From: Udeniomyces pyricola | Taxonomy: Eukaryota > Basidiomycota > Tremellomycetes > Cystofilobasidiales > Mrakiaceae | Length of the DNA stretch: 64,000 nt | Assembly: GCA_039545295.1 (NCBI GenBank) | Contig: BCIK01000005.1 | Span: 469,142 to 533,141, forward strand | Direction of reading: 5' to 3' | Shown here: positions 49,368 to 60,923 of the stretch, piece after piece | Layout of the letters: every line of letters starts with the position of its first letter | Numbering within the stretch: position 1 is the first letter of the stretch | Position numbers and translations under genes: made by a program | The notes under the pieces: model-generated | Told to the model about the DNA's origin: nothing | Seen by the model: the letters and a program-made list of their open reading frames with translations, nothing else | Database searches by the model: none

Positions 49368-50347
49368 TCAGGACTCGCGCTTCAGAGCCATAGCCCAAAG
49401 TGATGCATACACAGAACCCCTAGGCCTCATGAGCTGCTTGAACTTCTGCTGCACATAATCGTCGCACTCCAAAGGGAATGCAGACGGACTTGGAAGTCTG
49501 AAAGAAGGATTCGACAGACATCATCATGTATACATATATATTGACTACCGCATGACCATCTCCAAAGGTGCGAAAGATCTCTCTACATGGATTCGAGGGA
49601 GTGAACGAGAGAAAAGAAAAGGGGTTATCAGAAGGAGAACAAGAGAGGGGATTGTTGTAAAATCATAGGGCAATGTATAAGGTAAGAAAGGGATAAAGCA
49701 AAAGAGCAACATGAGCATGTAACTCTGATGACGATAAGTTGATCATGGGTAGTCCTAGGATGGACGTACCGTAACGTTTGAACGATTTCAGTGATCTGAA
49801 GGAGCAAACACGATGAGAGCGAAATGGAGTCCTCCTTCCGGCATTGACTCACGATCGATGGCTGAACAAATGGCAGGAACGAGCTAAGAACTGAGATCTG
49901 AAATTTAGGAGTCCGTCGTCGGACAAGCGGGATGCAAGTACGTAAGAAAGGGGACCAGAAAAAATGGGTCTGAACTGAAAGGACGAGCAGGAGAGAGCGG
50001 GAACTCGGCTGTCCTCAAGACCGAAGCTTGGTTGAGTTGGTCCTCGTTCTCACCCTCGTCATGCTGATAGTCAAAGGCGAACGCAAGATTGCACTTGGAG
50101 CTGACAGTGTAAAGAGCCATGGCACCCATGTTGTCGTTACCCAAGATGGTCGGAGCAGCCCAAGGTCATCCAGAAAGCGACGAAGGGTCAGGATCTCAGA
50201 TGCCGCAGTCGAAGAAGGGATGTACTCAGCAGCGGCCGTGGAAGTGGCGACGGCGTCGCCTGTCAGCGCATCTTCCTCCAATCTCCACCCAGCTATCGAC
50301 TTAGCCCTAAGACTTGTGCTGGGTCCGAATTCTGCAGGAGCATGCAT
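49368..50347 (-). CDS. Unrecognised small protein gene with apparent frameshift
   Basis: Several short minus-strand exons read well but do not join in one frame. Proposed pieces: 50347-50054, 49890-49853, 49795-49770, 49583-49550 and a last exon ending at 49368. The first part (WRLEEDALTGDAVATST, then SEILTLRRFLDDLG) continues after a CCC (50159-50161) only in another frame (APTILGNDNMGAMALYTV, SKCNLAFAFDYQHDE). The next exons give LSSFLPFVQPSI, ITEIVQTL and EIFRTFGDGHA. The end reads CDDYVQQKFKQLM and VYASLWAMALKRES. The start of the last exon is unclear. The whole would be about 190 aa, soluble, with no family that I recognise. An unrecognised intron is an alternative to a one-base deletion. 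Confidence 0.45.
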
Positions 50348-50388
50348 ATATATCGCACTAGAGTCGAAGATGCAACAGAAAGAAAGGG

Positions 50389-50424
50389 NGGNNNGGGGGN
50401 GGGGGGGGGGGGGGGGGGGGAATA
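50389..50424. repeat. G homopolymer with undetermined bases
   Basis: A G run broken by N at 50389, 50392-50394 and 50400, then about 20 G. It lies in the upstream flank of the unrecognised small gene. Confidence 0.9.
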
Positions 50425-50576
50425 ACTGGCTGTCATACTAAATAGGAAGCGACTGATCATTGAGGAAACATGAGAGAGAGGAAGGAAAGAAGGAAAGAGA
50501 GAAAGAAGGAGAAAGAAAATGTCCATGGGTTTACATAGGTCTCGACTTCAAAACCCAATATCGACGACTTCAGAAA

Positions 50577-53500
50577 TTAAAACATCGTCTCCAACGCCCC
50601 ACCACCACCACCTTCCTCATCTCCACCTCCTCCTCCTTCACCCCCTAGCTGACCTCGATGCTTGGATCCTGCATCCTCCTCCTTGAGCTTTCCCGCGATT
50701 GCACCAGAGTGCTTGGGATGGAACGTAAACCCAGTCCAGACCCCTCGACTCATACCTTCTTCCTTCTCCTTGACGGCATCGACGTTGCGTTGTTTTTCAA
50801 AGACTTCGCCTAGATGATATAGGCGAGGGAGGGAGGTAGAGAGAGCAGATGTATGAGAGTGTGTGTGAAAGAGAGAAGAGCATGAAGAAAACGGATCAAA
50901 AGGAGGGAAAGAGAAAAAAAAAAAGTTTTCGAGGTCGAAAAGCAATCGAAAGGCGGAAACGTCAGTTTACAGAATCATGACTTTCTCATCTCCATCTCTC
51001 TCTCTGTCAAAAAGGCAACTGCCAACGTCTCTTCAACAAGAAAGGAAAAAAAGTAATGGGCAAGGGGGAGTAAGGGAAAGGGGGGGGGGGGAGAGCAAAA
51101 AGACCATGTTTTCTCGTACCGTATTTCGCCAAATCATCCTGGTTCGTGAAATCGTCATAGTAACCGACATCGATCTCGCTCTCCAACGCGGGCACGAACG
51201 GCGCTTGGATCTGACGGAGCGTACTAAATGGGAGGGAGGAGAAGAACGGTTGTGATTGGAGTTCGACGAGGTCGGAGATCCGACCGCCTTTGTCGCTCGC
51301 GATGAGTCTGAAGAAGAAGAAGAGAGAAAAAAAAGAGGGAGGGATTGAGAAGGCGCGAAAAGAGAAAAAAGGGAGGAGGTGAAAGGGGGGAGGCGGGGAG
51401 GCAAGGAAACAAGAGTTGTTGATGGGTGGGTTTTTAGCGCCGAGATCTCGAGGGTTTGGGTTAATCTGGCGCTTTGGCTCCTTTCCCCCATCTAACCCCT
51501 TTTCAGATCCAAATCATCTTACTCCAACTCCAAACCATCCAAACCCCACAAATCAACCCAGATGCCTCCGCTCATGGCAAAGCAAGAAAACAAAAGAGAA
51601 GAAATACAAAAAGAACGAACAAACGAACCTCGTGATAGCATCCCAAGCCTCGTCGCCCATGTTGAAGATCAAATCCTTAGGGTTCGTATAGACAGGCCTC
51701 GTCAGGACCTTTTGCCAATTCTTGAGGTTCGCCCACGTTTCATCGGGCGTCGCGCCCGAGAAAGGAGGGTAGCCCGCCCTATGGATCAGGATACGCATGG
51801 GTTTGAGAGAGGAGGGGAAGGAAAGGGGGAGGGGGAGGGGGACAGTCAGCAAGTACGTGCCAAGTCAAGAAAGAGGCGTAAAAGAAGAAAAACAAAGGGG
51901 GTTAAGGACGTACAGGAATTCAAAGAGAATGCATCCGAGGGACCAGTAATCGACGGAGTAAGAGTATTGCTTGCCTCGGAGAACTTCAGGGGGCATGCTG
52001 TTGCGATATTACACCAGCAGCAATAGACAAAGAAGATAGAAGAAGAAAAAAGGGAAAGCAAGGAAGCCGTCAATTTGAATTGAGATGGGGAGAAAGTTGT
52101 TTTCTGTCAGTTCAGGGTGAAACTGGCGAGAGACGGAACGCCGAGCGAGAACCATGGAGAGTCGAAAAAGTTGAGGGAGCCACGCACTAGTCTGGTGAGC
52201 CAACGACTGAATCGGCCTAAGTGTGAGAACACGGATGAAGAAGCATACAAGAAAAGGGAAAAGGAAGCCGTAGAGTGTAAGTAACTGGCGTCTACGCGGC
52301 TCTAAAACATCTAGATCCTTTTCTAACCCCTCTAAAATCAAAATCAAAGTCACAAGAAACGCATTCCTAAGGGGGTTTGCATGTAAAAGCAGGCAAGAAG
52401 CGTTATACTCACAAACCTCGGTTCGACCTGCCTGATACTTCTATAGATCGCTCTCCTCTCCAACGTGCTGCGGAACACGAGCTTGTCGTTTCGCGCTTCG
52501 TCGAGCTTGGACTTCATCGATTCAATCTTGACGGGGTTGAGGGCGCCCGTGGCGAGGCCAAAATCGGTCAATTTGACGTGGCCAGTGCCGTCGACGAGGA
52601 AGTTTTCGGGCTTGAGATCTCGGTCTGGTTGGGAGACGAAAAAAAAAGGCAGGAAGGAGGGATTAGAGGGGGAAGTAGGAGAAGAATGCGTGTTATTAAG
52701 CCAGATATGAATAGACATGGTCTCCTCCCTATCCTTGTTTGCATTCACGCTCTGAACAATGAACCAGACAGACAGAGATATGGAAAAGAGCAGGAAGACA
52801 TCAAGCCGAACGCACGGATATACCCAAGTTTATGCAACTGATCAACGGCGACAAACATCTCCGAGATGTAGAACCGAGCGTGTTCTTCTTTGAGCACGCC
52901 AGAGTTGTTGAGGAGCGTTCGAAAGTCACCTCCAGGCACGTATTCCTGCAGATATTGGGGATAAGAAGGTGAGTGGAAGGCGACGAGAGTCAAATATTGC
53001 CGGGCATGACTACTAGATGGCGAGAAAGGAAGCAGCAGGCGGGCAGGCTGGCTGGACGAACCATGGCAAGGTAGATATGCTCAGGGTCCTGGAAGGCGTA
53101 AAGAAGCGAAACGAGCCATGGGGTCTTGGTCGCAGTAAGGATATCTCGTTCGACGAGGACGTGTTTGATCTGTATCAGGATTGGATCAAGGTGGATATGT
53201 GTTAAGAAGGGGGGGGGGGGGAATAGGGGATCAACCAGCCGTTAGGAAGCGAAATCATGAGGCAAGCATCTCTCCGACTCTTCAGTCCCCCTTTTTCTCC
53301 CTTCTGGCTCAATCGATACGAACCTCGTCCATCTTGGCAAGCGTAGTTTTTTTCATCTTCTTGAGTGCACACACTTCGCCGGTGTCGACTTTTCTCGCGA
53401 GATAAACGGAGCCGTAGCCACCTTGACCGACCTGATCTCGCATCGAGATGCAATCAAATAGATGGGTGAGAACAATAGGAGGAAGCGAAAACGATTGGAT

Positions 53501-55063
53501 GGTGGGTTAGTGTGCAAGAAAATAGGATGTTGGATCACTGGGAGGTGCATGGGGTCTATGAATGTTGCCGGATGACAAGCATAAAAGATAGAGAAAGGCC
53601 AAGTGTGATCCATGCAAGCAACGTTGATCGCTTGACAGAACTCTGGTGATCCAAGTGCAATCCTCCTATCCCTTTTCCCATCTCTCTAAACCCCACGAAA
53701 CTGCCTTGGAAGAACGTGGACTGACCTGCGCAATGATCCTGAACTGATCGACCCTCAACTTCGTTCGCCTCTTTCTCAGCAGAACCCTCTCCCTCCCGGT
53801 GTAGCTCTTGAACTCCTTTCTGTACTCGGCCGACTCGGATGAAAGCTCGCGGGCAGCAGCAGAGGCTTTGAAAGATTTCAAGCGGTTCGAACGGGTGTGG
53901 AGGTATCCGAGGAGATCGACTGGTGAGGTGAGATTGAGAGGGGAAGCAAGAGAGGTGTGAATCACGAAGAACATGATTCGAGAAAAATATAGCAAGATCA
54001 GAGATCAAACTAAGCGCTTACAGTAGTAATCGAGAAAGTCTACATCAAGCGCAAAGATCGAGTGCAAGGAGAAGTCGGGAGAGAAGATTGAAGATGATCA
54101 CAGGGGAGCCGAACCAAACATCCCACGTCAGTGCCTTTATCAGCCGTCCCCTTCGGTTCCTATCGTTCCTTCACCAACTCACACAACTGAGCGACAGTAG
54201 CCTTTCTCTTGACTTCTTGGCTCTCGACCAATTCTCTTTCCCAAGGCTTCAGGCCGACGTCCCCATTGGCCGTTCCCAAAGTCCGTCGACTAGTCATCAT
54301 CCTGATATCTTCAATCTCCCTTGCGCTACCACCGTGCTGCTGAGGCATACGAAGGTCCGCGGGGGTTGCACCGGCAGGAGGTCTGTAGGTCGCCATGTGG
54401 GCGTCCTGGGTGAGTTCTGTGGAAGGCGAAGAGGGGAAGGGAGACATGGAGTCGGGGTGATAGTACAAGGGTTGATCGGTAGAGCGATGGGAAGGGGTTG
54501 GAGGAGGATGTTGTTGGTACTGAGAGGACGGAGCGGTAGAGGCGTAGGGAAGATCGCGAGTTGGAGTGCCAGAGGATTGGTCTGAGGGATCGTCAGAGGT
54601 TTGTCAGAGAGGGGTTGATAGAACAAATCGGGTGCGAGAGAAGTCAGGACCCGGAAAGCATCGAGGCAAAGGGGAAGGGCAAGGGGAAGGGCAAGGGGAA
54701 GGGGGGGGGGGGNGGGAAGGCAGAGGGACAAGAAACAACAATCAACGGTCCATCGCCATCATTCAACCCGCCTTTGCCTTCACAAACCCAATCGTTCTGG
54801 CTGCACTCGCCCAAGGCTCTTTTTGTAAGCGACTTACTTTGATGGGAGCTGCCCTTCTTGGTTGGGCTAGCTGGAGGGGTTCCAGAGTACTTGGCACCTT
54901 CACCCTTATGGCTCGACCCAAAGGAGCTCGAAGAAGGAAGCGAGTCTTTAAACTGCTCTGCCAGGTTTTGAGTCGATCTGATGGCAGGAAGGGGAGCAGG
55001 TTGAGGTTGAGGTTGAGGTTGATAGTATTGATAGTAGTACGGGTGATAATAGGGATGATACAT
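50577..55063 (-). CDS. NDR-family kinase, Dbf2/Sid2 type
   Basis: AGC kinase of the mitotic exit/septation initiation network, activated by a Mob1-type partner and controlling cytokinesis. Predicted 692 aa in 13 exons: 55063-54838, 54581-54183, 54039-54022, 53919-53726, 53431-53324, 53169-53062, 52945-52816, 52624-52413, 52216-52188, 51997-51914, 51778-51629, 51307-51120, 50809-50577. After a Tyr/Pro/Gln-rich start comes the Mob-binding helix region (YFLDYYFDLLGYLHTRSNRLKSFK, positions 209-232, quoted only as YFLDYY...RSNRLKSFK). Kinase core: VGQGGYGSVY, Lys303 (ALKK), HRDLKPEN with Asp397, and DFG Asp415. The NDR insert and activation-loop Ser472 (ADSVVGSPDY) follow. The hydrophobic motif is GFTFH with Thr644. 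The usual APE is PPE here. A Glu/Gly-rich tail ends the protein. Exon 3 is only 18 nt. Confidence 0.95.
54668..54716. repeat. AAGGGG/AAGGGC repeat ending in G run with N
   Basis: Tandem GGGGAAGGGCAA units run into a G run containing N at 54713, inside intron 1 of the Dbf2/Sid2-type kinase gene. Confidence 0.85.
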
Positions 55064-56354
55064 GACGGATTTATGTGGAAAGTGCGATGGATGCAAGGTT
55101 AGGAAAAAGGGGGGTTTGATGAGGAGAAGGGTCAGTGGGATCTGATGGAGGGATCGATGAGAGTTGGGTAAGGAGTTTAGAGGGAAAGCCGCACTTGAGA
55201 ACTTTGCCCAACATGATCGACGGCGGGGAGGAAGAGGAGCTTGGACGCGTGGGTGAGTGAGTGTGCTGAGTGGGAGGATATGTCGAGGGGAAGGGACGCG
55301 AGGAGAGGAGGGAAGTGAAGGATGACGGATGACGGATGGGTTGATAGGGTAGAAGTTGGATGATGGCTCAAGCTGAGATTGAGATAGGGAATCCACCCAA
55401 AGCGTCTCGCCCAGCAAGCCAGCCTCGACTGGCCGGGCCGCGGGAATCTAGAATTGGCGGCAACGCTCAAAGAAATCAAACAAATCAAAGAAAGCAGGCA
55501 CGTCACTCACTCATTCTCGATCATCCTTCAAGCACATCGACGCTCATCCCGTCATATATTCACTTTCAACCCCACCGTCTCATTGCTCAACGTTCATTCT
55601 CCATCAAACAAACGCTCCATCAAACCACTCACATTCGACGCAACCGACTGGATTCGATAGACAATCAAAACACGCAGCCGTACACTAGTATAACGATCCA
55701 CGTCAATCGAGTCAGGCACATCACGTCGCGGGACATAGGAAAGGGAATGATCGCTCGACACTAGGCTAACAGTAGAAGAAGGGCTGACGTTAGGATATGA
55801 GATCAGATGAGAAACGGAAGGAGATGAGAAGAGAAAAAGAAAGAGGAAGGAGAAGAGATCACAGAACTAGATTGAGAATGGAGAGGAAGAAAAAATAAAC
55901 AAACAAGAATGACAGGACTGGAGACACAAAGAGCCATAAATGAGTGAAGCTGTTTCAAAGGAATGTGGGTGAGGGTTACATACACGTGGGCCGACGGACG
56001 GCTTTTGGTGTTGATGCGGATGGTATACTAAACGAAGGAGATGATCAGGCTGACGGGCAGACCGAGGTAGAGAAGGTAAACAAGGAAGCAACTGAGAGGA
56101 AGGAGACAAGAAAATAATGGAGGTCTGCAGCGTCCAGATTGCAGAAAACACAGATAGGAGCATAACGAGATGGGATATCAAGGAAAGACGAAAGAAGAAT
56201 GCATAAGAGCTAGACATCTGTCTGGCGACGAGACAAATTGGAGGGGTATAAATAGGAATGACCAGTCCAGTATGGCCTGGTCCGAGAGTATAGAGGCGTC
56301 CTAGTCATGGCGGCGTGTATTCAAGAGCACGGTGTGATAGAGAGACGTGGAGAA
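55064..56354. other. Promoter of the kinase gene and 3' flank of the membrane-protein gene
   Basis: 1.3 kb with no supported ORF. GA-rich stretches at 55800-55870, CA/TC-rich stretches around 55520-55620. Confidence 0.55.
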
Positions 56355-58903
56355 TCACTCTCGGTGCTCATGGTCGTCCGAAACTCGACGAGAAGCACGA
56401 GGATTGTGGGGAGCAGCGGCGTTCCCGGCAGAGTAGGCTGAGGCATCGGACATCATGCTCTGCCTGAAAGGGTTGTTGCCCCCCATGCTCGCCGCACTCA
56501 TCGGTCTCAAGTGCGTCGCCATCGTCGGCTGCTCAACGTTCTCACCCGCACTCAGTCCACCCTGAGCTTCGCCCACCTCAAACGCCGGCGTACCTCCACT
56601 CGCAAACGACCCTCTCTGAACGGTTCCCGCAGCGTAAGCCTTCAGCAGGTCATCGGGAGAGACAGTCTCAGACGGCGCGCCCGAAGGGAAGGGGGAGACG
56701 TAGGAGTTGGAGGAATGGTAGACGGGTGGGGAGGGAGCCGGTTGGACGTCTGGCACAAGGAAACGAAGCCAAGACGAGAGAAAAAGGTTGAGTTATATTG
56801 GTCGAAGAGGAGGCAAGGCACATTCAAATTCCAAAAGCCGAGACGGAGTAATTGAACGTACATGAAGCCTTTTCGTCGAACCTCTCGTGCTCATCGCCTC
56901 CCAGCACCCAAGGCTCTTGATCCAACTTAGGACTCAACCCACCCTCGAGCTCCTCCATCTTCTCGTCCTCATCCTCCTGCCCATCCTTCTCCCCGCCACT
57001 GTAGAAGCTTCCCGCCTTGTCATCCCCGGCGTGAAAGCTCTTCCTTGGCATCCCTCCCGAGGCTCCAGCTGACTTGGAAGAAAACATGCTGCTTCGCACT
57101 GCCGACGGCAGGCTTGTCACAGAAGCGTTGCCAGAGCGTTTCTTGCCCCCACTACCGGTCGCGGCACCGAGAACGTTGCCGAGGAATGAGAAGACCGAAT
57201 TGGAAGCCGAGTGGGTGGAAGCGGCTCGAAGGGAAGAAGGCGTCGGCCGAAGCGCATCACCCATCGAGAGGCGCGAGGGGCGCTGTTGACCCTCGACGGC
57301 GAAAGAAACTCGGCCGGATTTTGAGGAGTCGAACATGGAGATGGCCCGACCGTGACCGTTACCACCTGGGCCTCCAGCAGCACCCGTCGCAGTCGAGAAC
57401 GGTCGAGCCTGTCGATCCGGCGCGTCGTACGTAGCAGAAGACGTTGGCCTGGTCGAGGAGAACAGCTGAGAGTGGCGCGAATACTCTGTCATGTCGGGTT
57501 GCTCGCCAACGAGCGTTTGATTTTGCCACGATGGATCAAAGGCGTGGCGCTGGGTGCCCATACCAGCGAGGTTGTCGCCTGTCGCAAACGTCGACGTCGA
57601 TGCGCCTCGGACGTGAAGCGTATCTCGGTTGAGTTGACCAGAAGGACGACCGACCGAGGTGCCTGGTTGCCAGTGTTGCGAAAGGACGCTCATTCGGTTG
57701 TCGACGTGTTGAGACCATCTTATAAGCGAGAGAGAATGAAAACGACAAGACGACCAAACAGATGGAAAAGCCATGTTAGCGCAGGACGTCGTGGCTCATC
57801 GGGATTGGAGTCGTACGAGATCCGAATTTACCTCTCTCGCTTCTTGGCCTGCTTGGCTCGAACTCTCTTCACGTAAAAGAAGATACCGACAAGAATGACG
57901 CCAATTGGGATGATGACGGCGACGGCGACGATGCCTGCGCTCAATCCTTGTTTGGCCGAGGGGTAGACGATGATTGCATCGGGGTTGGCCGTGTTGGCGG
58001 CAGAGACCGTTGAACCAGTCGTCGTACCCGAAGCAGCCGTCGAGAGAAGGTCAGCTGGGTATGTGACAGCAAACAAGGGACCAACGGGAGCACTATCGCC
58101 GAAGTAGCCATCGGAGCTGGAGAGGGTGGCTTGAAGTGAAATGTTGGAGATGGATCCCCACGAGGCTGGATTCAATTCGACCGATTTGGACCCAGAAGAG
58201 AACGAGAGGAGTTTGTATTGCTGCCGAGAGAGCAGGGAGGGGAGGAAGGATAAGCAAGAGGTTAGTAACAGAAACGAGATGGCTCAGATGAGAAGGAAAG
58301 AGGCGGGCGAGCTATTGTCTTGCTGGCTAACAACGCCGAGGGTCGACGAACGTCTCTTGGCCATCTTCGACCAGACGCTCACCTTGATCAAGGTGGTCGC
58401 GGAGAGCGAAGGTGCTCGGATAGTGAGGTCGACGTTGCCTTCGAGATTCGTGCAGCTCGTGTCCCAAGTGAAGACGATGGAGCCGGAGGAGATATCGATG
58501 GTGGACGTCGAGGCGGTTGGATAAGTGTAGAGCTCACTGGCCGTGCAAATGGCTAAGGTTGTGGACGGAGGTGGTACGAAAAAAAAGGGCAGGAAGAACA
58601 GGGATGATGTGAAGAAGAAAGTCCTAGGCATAAGCAAACCAAACCAATTGGAGGGAGGGATGACGCGCATGGGTCCGTCGGGTTGTTGTTGACTGGCGTC
58701 GTCCCTCGGCGACAAAGCGAAAGAGAAAGCAAGAGCGCGGGCGCGAGGGACGGAGAGACGACGCGACCGATCCCTTGACAGACAGCCATCCATCCATCCA
58801 TTCACTCATCAATTCATATCATCCATCCAGCCGGACCAGGAAGAGACGTACCTTTCTTGACGAGCGAGCGTTTCTGCGAAGATGACGATACGACGACAGA
58901 CAT
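56355..58903 (-). CDS. Single-pass membrane protein of unknown function
   Basis: Predicted 620 aa in five exons: 58903-58852, 58552-58383, 58220-57832, 57718-56862, 56749-56355. Residues 18-165 look like an extracellular beta-rich domain (LYTYPTASTSTIDISSGSI, VFTWDTSCTNLEGNVDLTI) with two Cys, followed by a Ser/Thr-rich stalk. Residues 166-190 are a clear transmembrane segment (AGIVAVAVIIPIGVILVGIF) with a basic stop-transfer (VKRVRAKQAKKRER). The 420-residue cytoplasmic tail is Ser/Gly/Pro-rich and probably phosphorylated. No cleavable signal peptide is visible: the start MSVVVSSSSQKRSLVKK is polar, so either an upstream exon is missing or topology relies on the transmembrane segment. The layout recalls fungal wall-stress or signalling receptors, but no known domain is recognised. 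Confidence 0.75.
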
Positions 58904-59727
58904 GATCCAGGTTGGGTTAACGGGCAAGGGAAGAGAGGTCGGTTGAAGAGTCGAAAGCAGACGACGTCGAGATAGGATGGGACGAGATGGGTCAGGAAAC
59001 CTCGACTAGACTTGAGGTGCAAGTTCTAAGTTGGGTATGTTGCGTTGAGAATTGGATGGGCGGCCTGAAGGAGAGAGAGGTTGGGGGCGAGAGAGAGGAA
59101 GAGGAAGAGGAAGAGAGAGAACTGAGTGTGAAGAAGAGGACGGCGGGAGTTGGCTGGAGAGCTGGAGAGCGATGAGGGATGAATTCTGAACGAGGGCGGG
59201 ACTGAGGAAACGAGCGGTGGGTGTAGAGACTGTGGAGCGCTGAAGAGCTGTGAGGGGTGTAGCTGAGTGGTCGACTATGGGACGGGGAGGGAGCGATCAA
59301 GGGAGAAGGAGGACAAGGGGGAGGTCGAGACGGTCAAGATGCAAGTTGAAGGGAACAGACAGAAAACGATCCGCCCTCGACACCACTTTCCTTCTCCACA
59401 CAAACCAATCAGTCCGGGGAAAACCGCCGCCCTCTGTCACGATGAAGAGAGAGGTCTTGGCTATATGCATGCGTTAGCGCCTCTTCAATCTTGGCTTTAT
59501 ATCCCGACACCAAATGGACATGGACATGGACATGGACATGATGCGCTGATCATCGTCATGAGCTGCAGTCTACGACGCAAACACGCGCGCGTCCAGTGAT
59601 AGTCGATAGATGTTAATACGCGCCCATTCGCTCAAACACGACGACGCCTGCGCAACCCTTTGGACTCGTGCTTGCTTCCTATGGGCACTTGTCCTATCCA
59701 CTCGCCCATCTCCACATACACTTCATC
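58904..59727. promoter_or_regulatory. Divergent intergenic region (membrane protein / EMC7)
   Basis: 824 bp between divergent starts. It includes GA-rich sequence (59080-59125) and a hexamer repeat at 59514-59540 about 190 nt upstream of the EMC7 ATG. Confidence 0.5.
59514..59540 (+). repeat. ATGGAC hexamer repeat (about 4.5 copies)
   Basis: Perfect tandem ATGGAC units, ending ATG. Non-coding position upstream of EMC7; read as protein it would be Met-Asp repeats. Confidence 0.9.
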
Positions 59728-60923
59728 ATGCAGCTGCTCCCCTGGGCCACTCTTGCCATCGCCCTCGCTGCGCTTCCACTCACCTCCGCCATACCTATCG
59801 CAGGCTACATCCAGCCCAACGACCTTCTTCCCTGTACGTCCCTGGCCACAAGCCATCCATCCTAGTCCATCCATCCACCATTCATTGACCCTCCTCGCCT
59901 TTCTACCTGTCGCCCCATCAGCGATTGGTGACCTTCGACCATCGACGCGTGTCTCCCTCGACCATGGCGCTCAGTACGCATATGTTCTGAAAAGCGGCAA
60001 CTTCAGCTTGTATGTCCTATCGTCAGACTTATATCATTTGCTCATTGCCTTTGCCTGACCCGATAACCTTTTGACTTTATCGTCCCGGATCCGGTCCGCA
60101 CCAAACTCGTTTGACCCTCATGCCTCCTCCCCTCCTTGCAACTCATCTGACAGCCCGGAAGTCTCCCCTGGGCTCCATACACTTCAAGTCCTGTGCTCGT
60201 CCCACAAGTTCCCCGAGGTTCGCTCCTTGATGCTTCGGCCTCTGTCACGGAACCCAGCAGAAAGATACAAGACGATACGCGACTGACGACGTGACATCTT
60301 GCTTTTTGTTCGGATTGTCTGGATCAACGTAGCTTGCCATCATCGTCCCTCCTCTCGAAACCTCATCCGAGTCGATTGACAGCACTCCCATTTCATCTGA
60401 CGCCGTGACCGAGTCACCGTCTCCCGCGTCTTTGGAGCAACAACCATTCATCCTGATCCACTCGCCCTCCTTCTCCCTCCCCTTCTCGCATCTGTCCCCG
60501 CCTCCTCAGAACGCTTCCCTTCCTCACCCCGTCTCACTCTCTCCAGTACTCAAGAATGACTTCTACACCCCGCCGGGCTCGTTCCAGGCGTTGGCGATGC
60601 TTAAGAACCCCATGGTGTTGCTCATGGGCGGATCGGCCGTTGTGATGTTGGGCTTGCCGAAACTGCTGGCGAGCATGGATCCCGAGGCGCTAGAGGAAGC
60701 GGGACGGATGATGCAAGGCAAGAACATTGCATCGAACGGAGGTGCACAGCAGATTAAGGGAGGGCAACCAGACGTAGGGAGTAGGCAGATCACAGGAGGC
60801 GCGACGACAACTGCTGCTGCAGCTGCTGTGGGAGGTGCTGCCGCTGTGGCTATGGCTGCTTCTGCTAACGGAAAGAAGAAGGGATCAGGTGGTGGTGGTG
60901 CAGGTGCTCGAAAGAAGCGTTGA
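59728..60923 (+). CDS. EMC7: ER membrane protein complex subunit 7
   Basis: Subunit of the EMC, which inserts tail-anchored and multipass proteins into the ER membrane. Predicted 282 aa in four exons: 59728-59833, 59922-60009, 60154-60217, 60333-60923. A signal peptide (MQLLPWATLAIALAALPLTSA) is followed by a lumenal beta-sandwich domain: GDLRPSTRVSLDHG, VLKSGNFSFPEVSPGLHTLQVL and SSHKFPE. A transmembrane segment comes next (ALAMLKNPMVLLMGGSAVVM) inside the family-typical NDFYTPPGSFQ...NPM...PKLLASMDPEALEE block. The cytosolic tail is Gly/Ala-rich and ends basic (RKKR). Exon 4 carries a Ser/Pro-rich segment before the membrane block that is longer than in animal EMC7; an unseen intron there is possible. 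Confidence 0.88.
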
